From Rhodococcus antarcticus (GTDB taxonomy: Bacteria > Actinomycetota > Actinomycetes > Mycobacteriales > Mycobacteriaceae): 64,000 nt of DNA. The notes beneath the pieces were generated by a model. The model was not told where the DNA came from. It saw only the letters and a list, made by a program, of their open reading frames with translations, and ran no database searches. The stretch spans positions 2,046,001 through 2,110,000 of the forward strand of contig NZ_CP110615.1 of the NCBI RefSeq assembly GCF_026153295.1, in the 5' to 3' direction. The translations under genes and the position numbers were made by a program. Positions 10,686 through 21,700 of this stretch are shown here, piece after piece (the stretch's first letter is position 1; every line of letters begins with the position of its first letter).

Positions 10686-12238
10686 GCGCGTGCTCCGCTG
10701 GTGGTGGGGTGCGCGCCGATCGCTCGGGCGAGCTCCGCCCTGTCGTCGAACGGGTGCTTCACGCCGTGGACCTCCTGGCCGGTCTCGTGTCCCTTGCCCG
10801 CCACGAGGACGACGTCGCCCGCCCTGGCCCACGCCACGGCCGCGGCGATGGCCGCCGCCCGGTCGTCGCTCTCGCGGACCTCGCCGCGGAGGTCGGCCGG
10901 CACCGCGAGGGCACCGCCGAGCACCTCCGCACGGATGGTGGCGGGGTCCTCGGTGCGCGGGTTGTCGTCGGTGACCACGAGCAGGTCGGCCCCGCGCGCG
11001 GCCACGTCGCCCATGAGGCACCGCTTGGTGGTGTCGCGGTCACCGCCCGCCCCCACCACCACGGCGAGACGGCCGGAGCCCTGGGCGCGGAGCGCGTCGA
11101 TGACGGCCTGCAGCGCGGCGGGCTTGTGGGCGTAGTCCACGACGGCCACGAAGGGCTGCCCGCGGTCCACCCGCTCCATCCGTCCGGGCACGTCCACCCC
11201 GGCGATCCCGCGGACGGCGTCGCCGGGTCCGACCCCGGCTGCGGCCAGCACGGCCACGGCGAGCGCGGCGTTGGCCACGTTGTAGGCGCCGGGCAGCCGG
11301 AGCTCGGCCGTGACCGTCACGCCGTCCGGGCCGTGCAGCGCGAACGCCTGGGCCCCGCTGGGGGCGACGGTCACCGGGCCGGTGGTCCAGCTGGCCGCAG
11401 CACCGGAGGTGGACACGGTCACGGTGCCCGGACCGGCGAGCCGGGCCATCCGCACGCCCCACACGTCGTCGGTGCAGACGACGGCGCAGGGAGTGGCCAC
11501 CGGCGAGGCCGGGTCGAACAGCCGGGCCTTGGCCGCGAAGTAGGCCTCCATGCCCGGGTGGAAGTCGAGGTGCTCGTGGGAGAGGTTGGTGAACGCCCCG
11601 ACGGCGAACCGGGTGCCGTCGGCGCGGCCGAGCTCGAGGGCGTGGCTGGAGACCTCCATGACCACCGAGTCCACCCCCTGCTCGAGCATGAGGGCGAGCA
11701 GGGCCTGCAGGTCCGGCGCCTCGGGCGTGGTGAAGGCACTGGGCAGGGCCCGGCCGTCCACCCTCGTCTCCACGGTGCCGATGAGCCCGGGGGTCCGCCC
11801 GCCGGACCGCAGACCGGCCTCCACGAGGTAGGCGGTCGTGGTCTTGCCGGAGGTACCGGTGATCCCGAGCACCTGCAGGCGCTGGGACGGCCGGCCGTAG
11901 ACGTGGGCCGCGAGCTCGCCGAGCACGGCGCGCGGCGCCGGGTGCACGAGCAGCGGGACGCCGTCGAGCCCGGGGCGGGTGGCGCCCTCCGGGTCGGTGA
12001 GCACGGCCACGGCGCCGGCGGCCAGCGCGGCGGCCGCGAAGTCCGCGCCGTGGGCACGGGCACCGGGCAGGGCCGCGAACAGGTCGCCGGGGCGGGCGTC
12101 CTGGGCGCGGAGGGTGACTCCGGTGACGAGCAGGGCCTCGTCGGCGCCCGCCAGCTCGGCGTCGACGAGGGTGGCCAGCTCGACCAGGGCGACCGGCTGC
12201 ACCCTGGCGGGCCGCAGCGGGGCGTCGGGAGAGGTCAC
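10682..12238 (-). CDS. murE: UDP-MurNAc-dipeptide--meso-DAP ligase MurE
   Basis: Adds the third residue of the stem peptide; 518 residues. The ATP loop TGTSGKTTT is at about residues 127-135, and ESSSHAL-type motif appears as [11 protein letters not shown]. The DNPR motif (DDNPRTEDP) is the specificity signature for meso-diaminopimelate, so the wall should be DAP type. The GTG at 12238 is chosen because GAGAGGA lies 5 nt upstream; an upstream in-frame start at 12271 has no such site. It is separated from ftsI by 101 bp, unlike the fused junctions downstream. Confidence 0.95.
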   Translation of the reverse strand: MTSPDAPLRPARVQPVALVELATLVDAELAGADEALLVTGVTLRAQDARPGDLFAALPGARAHGADFAAAALAAGAVAVLTDPEGATRPGLDGVPLLVHPAPRAVLGELAAHVYGRPSQRLQVLGITGTSGKTTTAYLVEAGLRSGGRTPGLIGTVETRVDGRALPSAFTTPEAPDLQALLALMLEQGVDSVVMEVSSHALELGRADGTRFAVGAFTNLSHEHLDFHPGMEAYFAAKARLFDPASPVATPCAVVCTDDVWGVRMARLAGPGTVTVSTSGAAASWTTGPVTVAPSGAQAFALHGPDGVTVTAELRLPGAYNVANAALAVAVLAAAGVGPGDAVRGIAGVDVPGRMERVDRGQPFVAVVDYAHKPAALQAVIDALRAQGSGRLAVVVGAGGDRDTTKRCLMGDVAARGADLLVVTDDNPRTEDPATIRAEVLGGALAVPADLRGEVRESDDRAAAIAAAVAWARAGDVVLVAGKGHETGQEVHGVKHPFDDRAELARAIGAHPTTSGARA

Positions 12239-12285
12239 GAGCGTCCTCTCGGTTCCGGGGCGGGCAGGCACGTGGGCAGAGGTTA
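12239..12285 (-). promoter_or_regulatory. murE: Candidate murE promoter -10 and ribosome site
   Basis: On the minus strand TAACCT (12285-12280) matches the TANNNT -10 pattern. It is followed by about 35 nt of leader and the strong ribosome site GAGAGGA (12250-12244) before the murE GTG. I see no clear -35. This is the only non-overlapping gap between mur/fts genes in the block, so an internal promoter is plausible. Confidence 0.35.
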
Positions 12286-12339
12286 CCGGCGCGACGGTGG
12301 GGTCTCCGACCCGCTCCCGACGGCGCGGGGCGTGGGGGG

Positions 12340-14238
12340 TCAGCCGGCGACGAGGGTCAGCTTGGGCGTGGGCTCCGCCGAGAGGGGCACGTCATCGTGC
12401 TGCAGCAGCCACGAGGCGATGTCGTGGAACAGCGGGGCCGAGGAGTGTCCAGCACTGCCGTCGGAGCTGCGCACGGGGTTGTCGAGCATGATCCCGACGA
12501 CGAAGCGCGGGGCGTCGGCCGGGGCCATGCCCGCGAAGGTGATGTTGTAGGCGGACTGGGAGTAGCAGCCGCAGGCGGGGTCGACCTGCTGGGCCGTGCC
12601 GGTCTTGCCGGCGATCTGGTAGCCGGCGACGGCGGCCGCCACCCCGGTTCCACGCTGCTGGCCCTTGTCGTCCTGGACCACCGCCCGGAACATGTTGCGC
12701 ACGGTGACCGCCGTCTGCGCGCTGACCACCTGGATCCCGTCCGGCTGCGGGCTGGTGGTCACGGTCCCGTCCGGGGCCGTGGTGGAGGCGACGATGCGCG
12801 GTGGGATGCGGACACCGTCGTTGGCGATGGCCTGGTACATGCCCGTCATCTGGAGCAGCGTCATGGACAGCCCCTGGCCGATCGGCAGGTTGGCGAACGT
12901 GGAGCCCGACCACTGCGACTGGACCGGCACCGAGCCGGCGCTCTCCCCCGGCAGGCCGACGTCGGTGGTCGCGCCGAGGCCGAACTTGGCGAGCATCTGC
13001 GCGTAGGCGTCCGGTCCGACGCGCTGGGCCAGCTCCAGGGTGCCGACGTTGGAGGACTTGCCGAACACCCCCGTCGTGGTCAGGTCCAGCGTCCCGTGCA
13101 CCCACGCGTCCTTGACGGTCACCCCGCCGAGGGCGATCTTGCCCGGGACCTGGAGCACCTCGTCCGGGGTGGTCAGGCCCATGTCGATGGCGGCCGCGGC
13201 GGCGACGATCTTGTTCACCGACCCCGGCTCGAACGGCGAGCTCACGGAGGAGTTGCCCAGGGCCCGCGCGGTGGCCGTGCCGAGCTGGGTGTTGGGGTCG
13301 AAGGTGCCGTCGTTGGCCATCGCGCGGACCTGCCCGCTCTTCACGTCCAGCACCACGGCGGAGGCGTTGCGGGCCCCGGAGAGGTCCTTGGCCCGCTGCA
13401 CCGCCTGCTGCACGTACCACTGCAGCTCGGAGTCGAGGGTGAGCTGGACGGAGGTGCCGTTCACGGCGGGCACCTCGTCACGCTGGCTGCCGGGGATGAC
13501 GGTGCCGTCCTCCCCGCGCTCGACGACCCGGCTGCCGTCGGCGCCCGCGAGCTGGGAGTCCATCGACGCCTCGAGACCGAGCAGCCCGCTGCCGTCGGCG
13601 CCGACGGAACCGACCATGTTCGCGGCCAGCGCGCCACCGGGGTACTCCCGGATCGCCTGGCGCTCGGCGCCGACCTCGGGAAAGGCGGTGGTGATCTCCG
13701 ACGCGGTGGCGGGATTGACCTTCTTGGCCAGGTAGACGAAGGACGCGTCCCCGGCCATGGCGGTGTACAGGTCCGCCCGGGACAGCTCGGGAACCTTCTC
13801 CTTGATCAGGTCCGCGATCTGGCCGAAGCGCACCTCGGCGGTGTCGGCGCTGGGCTCGGTCTCCCGAGCCTTGTCGATGCTCGCGCGGACGAACCTCGGC
13901 TGGAAGGTCAGCGCCTTGGCCTCCATGGTGAAGGCGATGGGCGTGCCGGCGCGGTCGGTGATGGCCCCGCGGGTGGCGGGCAGCACCACCGTCGAGGTGC
14001 GCTGGGCGTCGGCGCCGGCGGCCAGCGCCGTCGCGTCGATGCCCTGCACGCGGACGAGCTGCAGCGCCGCGAGGGTCAGCGCCCCGAGCATGACCCAGCG
14101 ACCGACGGTGTAGCGGCGACCGTCACCGCCGATGCGGCGCCCCGCGTGGCGGATCGTGCGCCCACGCGTGGGGGTCGCGGTGCCCGTGCGCCCACGCGTG
14201 GTGGTGCGAAGGGGCTGGCGGGGACGTCCGGCGGCCAT
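12340..14238 (-). CDS. ftsI: Septal transpeptidase FtsI (PBP3/PbpB)
   Basis: Class B penicillin-binding protein of 632 residues that cross-links septal peptidoglycan together with FtsW. A basic cytoplasmic head of about 45 residues precedes one membrane helix (about 47-64). The PBP dimerisation domain follows, then the transpeptidase domain with the active-site tetrad SVNK (Ser340), SSN (395-397) and KTG (545-547). The SVNK form is normal for actinobacterial PbpB. The ATG overlaps the ftsL-like stop by one base (TGATG), so translation is coupled. Confidence 0.96.
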   Translation of the reverse strand: MAAGRPRQPLRTTTRGRTGTATPTRGRTIRHAGRRIGGDGRRYTVGRWVMLGALTLAALQLVRVQGIDATALAAGADAQRTSTVVLPATRGAITDRAGTPIAFTMEAKALTFQPRFVRASIDKARETEPSADTAEVRFGQIADLIKEKVPELSRADLYTAMAGDASFVYLAKKVNPATASEITTAFPEVGAERQAIREYPGGALAANMVGSVGADGSGLLGLEASMDSQLAGADGSRVVERGEDGTVIPGSQRDEVPAVNGTSVQLTLDSELQWYVQQAVQRAKDLSGARNASAVVLDVKSGQVRAMANDGTFDPNTQLGTATARALGNSSVSSPFEPGSVNKIVAAAAAIDMGLTTPDEVLQVPGKIALGGVTVKDAWVHGTLDLTTTGVFGKSSNVGTLELAQRVGPDAYAQMLAKFGLGATTDVGLPGESAGSVPVQSQWSGSTFANLPIGQGLSMTLLQMTGMYQAIANDGVRIPPRIVASTTAPDGTVTTSPQPDGIQVVSAQTAVTVRNMFRAVVQDDKGQQRGTGVAAAVAGYQIAGKTGTAQQVDPACGCYSQSAYNITFAGMAPADAPRFVVGIMLDNPVRSSDGSAGHSSAPLFHDIASWLLQHDDVPLSAEPTPKLTLVAG

Positions 14239-15029
14239 CAGGCTCCTCCTGCGGTGGGACTGGGGTCGGCGCCGGGGACGATGCCGGGCGCCACCGCGGC
14301 GGCAGCCGCGGCCGGTGCGGTGGGAGCTACCGGTGCGGCCGGTGCGGCCGGTGCGGCGGGTGCGGCGGGGGCCACTGGCGCGGCGGGAGGCACTGGTGCG
14401 GCCGGTGCGGCCGGAGGCACTGGTGCGGCCGGTGCGGCGGCAGCAGCGGGAGCCGGGGCGACGACGGCGCCGGAGGTGGTGCTCGGCCGGGAGCTGCTCG
14501 GGCGGGGACCGGCGGCGATGAGGCTGGGCCCGGGGGTGCCGGTGGCGGGCGCCGGGGTGCCCACCACCGTGACGGTGCCGTCCGCGGCCACCACCAGGTG
14601 CGCCACGTCGCCGCTGGGCACCATCCCGAGGGCGGCCGCACTCACGGCCAGCGCCGACGGGGAGTCCGCGGTCGCCACGTCCCTGCGCAGCGCCTCAGCC
14701 TGCTCGGAGAGACGCTGGTTCTGCTCCTGCGCCGCGCCGATCGCGTACGAGCTCTCCGCCGAGTGGGTCGAGAGCCAGAGGGTGGTGACGAGGCCGGCGG
14801 CGAGCAGCGTGATGACGAGGGCGACGAACGGGATGCGCCGGGTCACCGTTCCCGGGTCACCGTCGGGCACGAGGTGCAGGAAGCGCTGCGTGCGCTCGGT
14901 CTTGCGCTCGTAGGCCCGCTGGGCGGCGGTGGTGCGCGCCACGGCCGTGCGCCCCGTCGCCGGGCGGGTGGGGGGAGTCCGCGGGGCGCGCCGGGGCGCC
15001 GCGGGACGGACCCGTACGGGTGCTGTCAC
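14238..15029 (-). CDS. ftsL: FtsL-like divisome protein with Ala/Pro-rich tail
   Basis: Small bitopic protein at the ftsL position (Rv2164c equivalent), 263 residues. The cytoplasmic head (1-65) is Arg/Pro/Thr-rich; one membrane helix spans about 66-86; residues 92-120 are predicted coiled coil ([19 protein letters not shown]). FtsL normally pairs with a DivIC/FtsB partner and with FtsQ. Residues 190-250 are almost entirely Ala, Pro and Val in an irregular PAAP/PVAP repeat, giving a long extracytoplasmic tail beyond a normal FtsL. The GTG start overlaps the rsmH stop. Confidence 0.8.
   Translation of the reverse strand: MTAPVRVRPAAPRRAPRTPPTRPATGRTAVARTTAAQRAYERKTERTQRFLHLVPDGDPGTVTRRIPFVALVITLLAAGLVTTLWLSTHSAESSYAIGAAQEQNQRLSEQAEALRRDVATADSPSALAVSAAALGMVPSGDVAHLVVAADGTVTVVGTPAPATGTPGPSLIAAGPRPSSSRPSTTSGAVVAPAPAAAAAPAAPVPPAAPAAPVPPAAPVAPAAPAAPAAPAAPVAPTAPAAAAAAVAPGIVPGADPSPTAGGA
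14281..14460 (-). repeat. GC-rich minisatellite encoding Ala/Pro repeats
   Basis: Within the ftsL-like gene the plus strand carries many copies of GGTGCGGCCGGTGCGGC-like units of 9-15 bp. They encode PAAP, PVPP and PVAP steps. Copies are irregular but in register with codons, so length changes would keep the frame. This type of tract is prone to slippage. Confidence 0.7.
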
Positions 15030-16060
15030 TGCGACCTCCGGTGGTCTCGGGTGGATCGGTCCTGCGGGGGTCGGGACGGGTGGGCGGGATCGAGGGGGGC
15101 GATGCGCTCCACGGCGCGCAGCCGCACCGGGGCGGCCCGCGGGTTCTCCTCGACCTCGGCCGCGGTGGCCTTCTCGGCCCCGCGGGTCAGGGCCCGCATC
15201 TCGGGCCCCTGCCCGGGCAGCTCGACCGGCAGGCCCTCCGGGCTGCGCGAGCGGGTCCGGGCGACCACCTCCTGCTTGACCACCCGGTCCTCCAGCGACT
15301 GGTAGCTCATGAACACGGCCCGACCGTCCGGGGCGAGGGCGTCGAGCGCGGCCGGGACCGCCCCGGCCAGCGCGTCGAGCTCGCCGTTGACCTCGATGCG
15401 CAGCGCCTGGAAGGTCCGCTTGGCGGGGTGGCCTCCCGTGCGGCGGGTGGCGGCCGGGATGGCGGCGTAGAGCACCTCGACCAGGCGTGCGCTGGTGGTG
15501 AACGGCTCCACCTCGCGCCGTCGCAGCACCTCCGAGGCGATCCGGCCGGCGAAGCGCTCCTCGCCGTAGGTGCTCAGCACCCGGGCGAGCTCGCCGTGGG
15601 AGTAGCTGTTGAGCACCTGCGCGGCGGTGATCCCGGTGGTGGGGTCCATCCGCATGTCCAGCGGGGCGTCCTTCGCGTAGGCGAAGCCCCGCTCGGCGGC
15701 GTCGAGCTGCATGGACGAGACACCCAGGTCGAACAGCACGCCCTGCACCGAGCCGGTGGCCGCCAGCCCGATCCCGGCCAGCGCGTCGGCGATCCCGTCG
15801 TAGACGGTGTGCACGAGGGTGACCCGGTCGGCGAACGCGGCGAGCCGGTTGCCGGCGATCTCGAGGGCGTCCGGATCGCGGTCGAGGCCGACCAGGCGCA
15901 GGCCCGGGTGGGCAGCGAGCAGGTGGGCGGCGTGACCGGCGAGACCGAGGGTGGCGTCGACCAGGACGGCGCCGTCGGTGCTGATCGCGGGTCCGAGGAG
16001 CTCGCCGACGCGGCGGAGCAGCACGGGGACGTGGGAGTGACGGCCGGTCTGCTCGCTCAC
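15026..16060 (-). CDS. rsmH: 16S rRNA (cytosine1402-N4)-methyltransferase RsmH (MraW)
   Basis: SAM-dependent methyltransferase of 344 residues that modifies C1402 in the ribosomal decoding centre. [13 protein letters not shown] at the N-terminus, the SAM-site segment [27 protein letters not shown], and [11 protein letters not shown] are the family signatures. The GTG at 16060 is chosen from homology and a GGAGGGGG upstream; the frame is open further upstream but without similarity. It is separated from mraZ by 179 bp, in which I see no gene. Confidence 0.95.
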   Translation of the reverse strand: MSEQTGRHSHVPVLLRRVGELLGPAISTDGAVLVDATLGLAGHAAHLLAAHPGLRLVGLDRDPDALEIAGNRLAAFADRVTLVHTVYDGIADALAGIGLAATGSVQGVLFDLGVSSMQLDAAERGFAYAKDAPLDMRMDPTTGITAAQVLNSYSHGELARVLSTYGEERFAGRIASEVLRRREVEPFTTSARLVEVLYAAIPAATRRTGGHPAKRTFQALRIEVNGELDALAGAVPAALDALAPDGRAVFMSYQSLEDRVVKQEVVARTRSRSPEGLPVELPGQGPEMRALTRGAEKATAAEVEENPRAAPVRLRAVERIAPLDPAHPSRPPQDRSTRDHRRSQ

Positions 16061-16239
16061 CGCCCCGGTACCCCCTCCTGCTCGTCGTTCGCGTGTGCGG
16101 TGCCGGTGCCCGGTACCGGCGGGGGCGGTGTTCCGGGGTCCCCGCCCGAGTGCGGTGGACCTGGCGCTGGGGAAGAGCGTCAGGGCACCGCTCGGGCGGA
16201 GGCCTCGGGACACCGGCCGGCGCCGGGTGGTGCGGGTGG

Positions 16240-16668
16240 TCAGAGGATGCCGAGGGACTGGTCGGTGGCGGTGGAGAAGGCCTGCTCGTTGCGCTCGACG
16301 TAGGACGCCCAGGCGCGGGAGTCCCAGATCTCGACGTAGTCGACGGCGCCGATGACGACGCACTCCTTGGCGAGCTCGGCGTAGCGGCGGTGGTCGGCGG
16401 TGAGCGTGATGCGGCCCTGGCCGTCGGGGAGCTGCTCGTCCGAGCTCGCGGCCAGGTTGCGCATGAACGCCCTCGCCTCCTCGCTGGAGCGCGAGGCCTG
16501 CGAGACGGTGCGCGCCCGCTCGGCGAACACCTCCCGCGGGTACACCGCGAGGCTGTGGTCCTGGCTCTTGGTCACCGTCACGCCTCCTGCCAGGGCCTCG
16601 CGGAACTTGGCCGGCAGGGTGAGCCGGCCCTTGTCGTCCAACCGGGGCGTGTAGGTGCCGAGGAACAC
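16240..16668 (-). CDS. mraZ: Transcriptional regulator MraZ
   Basis: AbrB-like DNA-binding protein of 142 residues, the first gene of the dcw cluster. Two MraZ repeats are visible: the first starts [23 protein letters not shown], the second is [16 protein letters not shown] followed by [15 protein letters not shown]. Known family members form ring oligomers and bind tandem TGGG-type repeats in their own promoter, usually repressing. The GTG start has AGGTGAGG just upstream. A matching pair of boxes lies in its promoter (see 16732-16759). Confidence 0.95.
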   Translation of the reverse strand: MFLGTYTPRLDDKGRLTLPAKFREALAGGVTVTKSQDHSLAVYPREVFAERARTVSQASRSSEEARAFMRNLAASSDEQLPDGQGRITLTADHRRYAELAKECVVIGAVDYVEIWDSRAWASYVERNEQAFSTATDQSLGIL

Positions 16669-16731
16669 CGTTCCTCACCTCCCCGACCGGCCGTGGTGCT
16701 GCGTGGAGCGCGCCCGCACTCCACGAGAGGG

Positions 16732-16759
16732 ACGCTACCCCACTTCTCCCCACGATCAA
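16732..16759 (-). promoter_or_regulatory. mraZ: mraZ promoter with MraZ box pair in the spacer
   Basis: On the minus strand TTGATC (16759-16754) and TAGCGT (16737-16732) are separated by exactly 16 bp. That spacer consists of GTGGGG AGAA GTGGGG, two copies of the MraZ box with 10-bp period. TGGG repeats with this period are the known operator of MraZ in other bacteria. MraZ bound here would cover the promoter, so autorepression of the dcw operon is the simple reading. The leader to the mraZ GTG would be about 58 nt. Confidence 0.75.
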
Positions 16760-16918
16760 GGCGCCGAGCCCGCCCAAGACCAGGAGATCCGCGTATCTGG
16801 CCTGGTGGCGACGGTGGGGAGATTTCCCAGAGGACTCCACACCCCCGGCGGCCCTCGTGCGGTCCCGACCTGGATCGTCGCGGTAGCAGGGCCGCTGGGC
16901 GGCACGTCACCCGTCGTG

Positions 16919-16934
16919 GTGGGGAGGAGTGGGG
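16919..16934 (+). promoter_or_regulatory. Second MraZ-type box pair, facing moxR
   Basis: The plus strand reads GTGGGG AGGA GTGGGG, again 10-bp period. Including the next T, 16 of 17 bases equal the pair in the mraZ promoter on the other strand. It lies 127 bp before the moxR GTG. I see no clean -35/-10 around it, so whether it controls moxR, or loops with the first pair, is open. Confidence 0.6.
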
Positions 16935-17060
16935 TCCTCGGGCGGACGTTGTCCCCAGGACGCCGCGCCCGACCTCTGGAACACTCGGGACGGGCCGCAC
17001 TGCCCGGCCCCCCGGGGTCGGAGCTCGGCGAGGCTCTCGACGACCGACCCAGGAGGATTC

Positions 17061-18122
<1,062 letters not shown>

Positions 18123-18151
18123 GCCGTGCTCCCAGACCTGACCGGGCACCC

Positions 18152-19357
18152 GTGATCGGCCCCCTCCGCGGACTCACCACCCGAGGCCGATGCCTGGTGG
18201 CGGCGGGCGTGGCGGCCGCGGTCTGCGCCCTGGTCCTCGACGAGCGGGACCTGCTCCGGGTGGCCGTGCTGCTGGTGGCCCTGCCCGTCCTCACCGCGCT
18301 GCTGCTCGGCCTCGCCCGTCTGCGGCTGCAGGTCTCCCGCGACGTGCTCCCCCGCACCCTCTCGGTGGGCGCCCCGGCCGAGGTCCACCTCACCCTGCAC
18401 GCCGGCGGTCGGCTCCCGGTGGCGGGGCTGCTGCTCACCGACACCGTGCCCACCGTGCTGGGTGAGGAGCCCCGGTACGCGGTGGGCGCCCTGGCGACCG
18501 GCACGTCCGCGTCCGTGGTCTACGGGCTGGCGCCCAGGGTGCGCGGCCGGCACGCGCTGGGCCCGGCGGAGGTCCGGGTGGCCGACCCGCTCGGGCTGGT
18601 CGAGCTGGTGCGTCGGCTCCCCGGCACCACCACCGTGCTGGTCCGGCCCCGGCTCCTCGAGCTGACGGGTCTGCCCGGCAGCCTGCTCGACGCGGCGGAG
18701 ACCGGCGGCGCACCGTCCGGATCGGGCGCTACCCGTCAGGACGTCCAGGACTCCCTGGTGCGGCCGTACCGGACCGGCGACGACCTCCGCTCGGTGCACT
18801 GGCGCAGCTCCGCGCGCCGCGACGAGCTGATGGTCCGTCCCCAGGAGCAGAGCCGCCGCACCGGGACCGTCGTCCTGCTCGACGTGCGTGGGGCCGCGCA
18901 CCACGGGCTCGGAGCGCACTCGACGCTGGAACGGGCCATCTGCCTGGCCGCGAGCGCGGCGGCCCACCTGGCCCGTCACGACCGCACCGTGCGCCTGGTC
19001 ACCTCCGACGGGCGCGACCTCGGCAGCGGCGAGTCCGCCCTGGACCAGCTCGCGCTGCTCACCCCCGCCGGGGGCAGCTCGCTGGCCGGCGCTGCCGAGG
19101 TGGCCGGCCACGACGAGCTGCTGGCGGTGCTGGGGACCCTCGACGTCGCCGGTGCCCAGCTCCTCGTCGGCGCCACGGCCACCGCCGGGCCGGGGCGCGC
19201 AGTGGTGCTCGGCGCCGACGGACCCGGTGCGACCCTGCTGCGCGACGCCGGGTGGGGCGTCCTGCTCGCCACCGACCGCACGCCGCTGCCGCTCGTCTGG
19301 GACCAGCTGTGCGGTGCCCGATCCGCCGTGGCGCAGCCGGTCGGGGGCGCGTGGTGA
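18152..19357 (+). CDS. DUF58 domain membrane protein
   Basis: A 401-residue protein with two N-terminal membrane helices (about 12-50) followed by a soluble region. The DUF58 signature is seen in [33 protein letters not shown], with a VWA-like C-terminal part. DUF58 proteins usually partner MoxR ATPases. The GTG at 18152 lies 29 bp after moxR; a ribosome site is weak, so the start could be a few codons off. It overlaps the transglutaminase gene by 4 bp. Function unproven, likely envelope-related. Confidence 0.85.
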   Translation: MIGPLRGLTTRGRCLVAAGVAAAVCALVLDERDLLRVAVLLVALPVLTALLLGLARLRLQVSRDVLPRTLSVGAPAEVHLTLHAGGRLPVAGLLLTDTVPTVLGEEPRYAVGALATGTSASVVYGLAPRVRGRHALGPAEVRVADPLGLVELVRRLPGTTTVLVRPRLLELTGLPGSLLDAAETGGAPSGSGATRQDVQDSLVRPYRTGDDLRSVHWRSSARRDELMVRPQEQSRRTGTVVLLDVRGAAHHGLGAHSTLERAICLAASAAAHLARHDRTVRLVTSDGRDLGSGESALDQLALLTPAGGSSLAGAAEVAGHDELLAVLGTLDVAGAQLLVGATATAGPGRAVVLGADGPGATLLRDAGWGVLLATDRTPLPLVWDQLCGARSAVAQPVGGAW

Positions 19358-21603
19358 GCACCTGGGCCGAGCCGATCGGCAGCCGGGCGGGCGCCACCGC
19401 GGCCGGTTCCGGCGCACTGCTGCTCAGCACGGCCGCCCTCGGCCCGCTGTTCACCGACGCCAGCTGGGCGCCGTCGGTCCTCGCCGTCGTCGTGCTCGTG
19501 GCGCTGACCGGGGTGGGGCTGCGCTCGGTGCGCTGCCCGTTGCCCGTGGTGGTGGTGGCCCAGCTCGTGGTGGTGGCCGTGCTCGTGACCGTGCTGTTCA
19601 CCAGCACGGGTCTGGCGGGGGTGCTGCCCGGCCCGGCCGCCGTGGGCCAGGTCCGTGACCTGCTCTCCGGCGCGGGCACGCAGATCCGGGACGAGAGCGT
19701 GCCGGTGCCCGTGACCCCGGAGCTGCAGCTGCTGCTGGTGCTCCTGCTCGGCGCGGCGGCGGTGGCCGTGGACGTCCTGGTCGCGGACCTCCAGGCACCC
19801 GCCGGCGCCGGCCTCGTGCTGCTCACCATGGTGGCGGTGCCCGCGTCGCTGCTCGACCAGCTGCTGCCGTGGTGGTCGTTCGTGCTGGGGGCGCTCGCCC
19901 TGGTGCTGCTGCTGGTGGCCGACGGCGCCCGGCGCGTGCCCCGGGCCGGGCCGGCGGCCGGGGCGGCCGGGCTCCGCGCGCCCGGGGTGCTCGCCGTGGT
20001 GGCGCTCGCGGTGGTCGCCGGACTGCTGGGGGGCTCGAGCGCCCTCGGCGTCGGCACCGGTGGCCGGCTGGCCGGCGGTGGGGGCGGCGGCGTGGGCCTG
20101 AACCCCTTCACCCAGCTGCGCGGCCAGCTCGACCAGCCCCAGGACGTGCCCCTGTTCACCGTGCAGGGGCTGGACGAACCGACCTACCTGCGTGCCGTCG
20201 CGCTGGACACCTACGTCGCCGACCAGGGCTGGGTGGTCGACCGGACCGCCGACGACCAGCAGGCCGAGGGCCCGCTCGACCCGGGCGCGGTCCGAGGCCC
20301 CGCCGTGTCGGTCACCATCACGCCGCAGCAGTACACCGACCGGTGGCTCCCTGCTCCCGGCACGCCGACGGCCGTGCAGGGCACGGGGGGCTCCCTGCAG
20401 AGCTACTCCTACGACCAGACCCTGGACACGCTGCACACCCGGCGCTCGCAGCCGCTGCCCAGCTACCGGGTGCAGGCCGTCGTGCCGGGCGGGACCGCCG
20501 ACGAGCTCCGGGCCGCGGGCTCCCCCGGACCCGGGTCGGCGGACTCCCCCGGGCCGCGCTTCTACGCGACCACCGGCATCGATCCCCAGGTGAAGCAGAT
20601 CGCCGAGACCGTCACCGGCGGTGCCACCGACTCGCTGGACGCCGCCGTCCGGCTCACCAGCTACTTCCGCGACCCGGCCAACGGGTTCACCTACACCGTG
20701 CAGACCGCGGAACCCGGGGCGGGCAAGGACGCGCTGGTCAGCTTCCTCACCGACGGCAGGACCGGGTTCTGCGAGCAGTTCGCGTCCTCCATGGCCGCCA
20801 TGATGCGCAGCCTCGGGTTCCCCAGCCGGGTGTCGGTGGGCTTCACGGCCGGGACCGGCGACGGTGTGAGCCGGGAGGTCACCACGAGCGACGCGCACGC
20901 CTGGGTCGAGGTGTACTTCAGCCGGACGGGGTGGGTCCAGTTCGACCCCACCCCGCTCAGCGACGGCCGCGGCGTGGTCCCCGGCTACGTGACGCAGGCC
21001 CTGCAGAACCCGGCCGCCGGCACCGGTGCCACCACGGCCCCCAGCGCTGCGCCGACCGCGGCACCGAGCGCCGCACCGACCGCGGCCGCCCCCACCGCGG
21101 GCGCGCAGGACCCGCAGGCCGGTGCCGCCGAGAAGGGTTCCGGCACCACGGCCGCGCCGTCGCCCTGGCCCCGCCGCATCGCTGTCACCGCCGTGGTCGT
21201 GGCCGTGGTCGTGGCCGTCCTGGCGGCACCGGCCGCGGTCCGGGTGCTGCGCCGACGACGACGCTGGGCCGACGGCAGCCCGGCCGCCGCCTGGGACGAG
21301 GTACTGGACTCCGCCGCGGACCGGGGTGTCGTGCTGCGGCCGAGCGAGACCCCGCGGCAGACCGCGCTGCGGCTGGGCGACGAGCTCGCGCTCGACGCCG
21401 GTGCGGTGACGGCGCTGCACGCGCTCGTCGACACCGTGGAGCAGAGCTGGTACTCCTCCGGCGGGGTGCTGGTGCAGCAGCAGTCGCCCGCGGAGCTGGG
21501 GCGTGCGGTGGACTCTGCGCTGCGGACCGCGAGCCCCGTGGGCCTGCGCGGGCGGCTGCTGCCCCCGTCGTTGCGCGGGGCGCGCGGCGCCAGCGGCCTC
21601 TGA
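19354..21603 (+). CDS. Membrane transglutaminase-like protein (TgpA type)
   Basis: A 749-residue protein with about six N-terminal membrane helices (to about residue 235), an extracytoplasmic transglutaminase-like domain, a Pro/Ala/Thr linker, one more helix near 610-630 and a cytoplasmic tail. The catalytic triad is intact: Cys473 in TGFCEQFA, His515 in DAHAWVEV and Asp531 in FDPTP. The C-terminal part resembles DUF4129. The GTG start overlaps the DUF58 stop. Transglutaminase-like proteases or cross-linkers of this type are encoded with MoxR and DUF58; the substrate is unknown. Confidence 0.88.
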   Translation: MSTWAEPIGSRAGATAAGSGALLLSTAALGPLFTDASWAPSVLAVVVLVALTGVGLRSVRCPLPVVVVAQLVVVAVLVTVLFTSTGLAGVLPGPAAVGQVRDLLSGAGTQIRDESVPVPVTPELQLLLVLLLGAAAVAVDVLVADLQAPAGAGLVLLTMVAVPASLLDQLLPWWSFVLGALALVLLLVADGARRVPRAGPAAGAAGLRAPGVLAVVALAVVAGLLGGSSALGVGTGGRLAGGGGGGVGLNPFTQLRGQLDQPQDVPLFTVQGLDEPTYLRAVALDTYVADQGWVVDRTADDQQAEGPLDPGAVRGPAVSVTITPQQYTDRWLPAPGTPTAVQGTGGSLQSYSYDQTLDTLHTRRSQPLPSYRVQAVVPGGTADELRAAGSPGPGSADSPGPRFYATTGIDPQVKQIAETVTGGATDSLDAAVRLTSYFRDPANGFTYTVQTAEPGAGKDALVSFLTDGRTGFCEQFASSMAAMMRSLGFPSRVSVGFTAGTGDGVSREVTTSDAHAWVEVYFSRTGWVQFDPTPLSDGRGVVPGYVTQALQNPAAGTGATTAPSAAPTAAPSAAPTAAAPTAGAQDPQAGAAEKGSGTTAAPSPWPRRIAVTAVVVAVVVAVLAAPAAVRVLRRRRRWADGSPAAAWDEVLDSAADRGVVLRPSETPRQTALRLGDELALDAGAVTALHALVDTVEQSWYSSGGVLVQQQSPAELGRAVDSALRTASPVGLRGRLLPPSLRGARGASGL

Positions 21604-21656
21604 CGGTCGCGCGGAGCCGGCCCGTCGCACGGAGCCACCGCCGACCGCAACGACGA

Positions 21657-21685
21657 ACGGCCCCTGGTCGGAGACCGGGGGCCGT
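21657..21685. terminator. Bidirectional hairpin between convergent genes
   Basis: A 13-bp stem (one G-U pair) with a 3-nt loop lies 54 bp after the transglutaminase stop and 16 bp after the DUF3040 stop. Arms are 21657-21669 and 21673-21685. There is no long T tract, as usual in such G+C-rich genomes. Confidence 0.75.
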
Positions 21686-21700
21686 TCGGGGAGAGCGGGA

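Larger units (their letters stand above)
16669..17060. other. Divergent mraZ/moxR regulatory region
   Basis: This 392-bp gene-free stretch separates mraZ (minus) from moxR (plus). It holds the mraZ promoter with paired MraZ boxes, a second inverted pair facing moxR, one isolated GTGGGGAG on the plus strand at 16814-16821, and the moxR ribosome site AGGAGG (17051-17056). I found no small gene in it. Confidence 0.75.

Noticed and set aside
12239-12271. Upstream GTG start for murE
   Set aside because: It lacks a ribosome site, while GTG 12238 has GAGAGGA 5 nt before it, and family similarity begins after 12238.
16061-16239. Small gene or structured RNA between mraZ and rsmH
   Set aside because: Only short G+C palindromes typical of the background are seen and no ribosome site precedes a credible frame.
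16814-16828. Third MraZ box (GTGGGGAGATTTCCC) on the plus strand
   Set aside because: It is a single box without a partner at 10-bp period, so it is kept only as a note.
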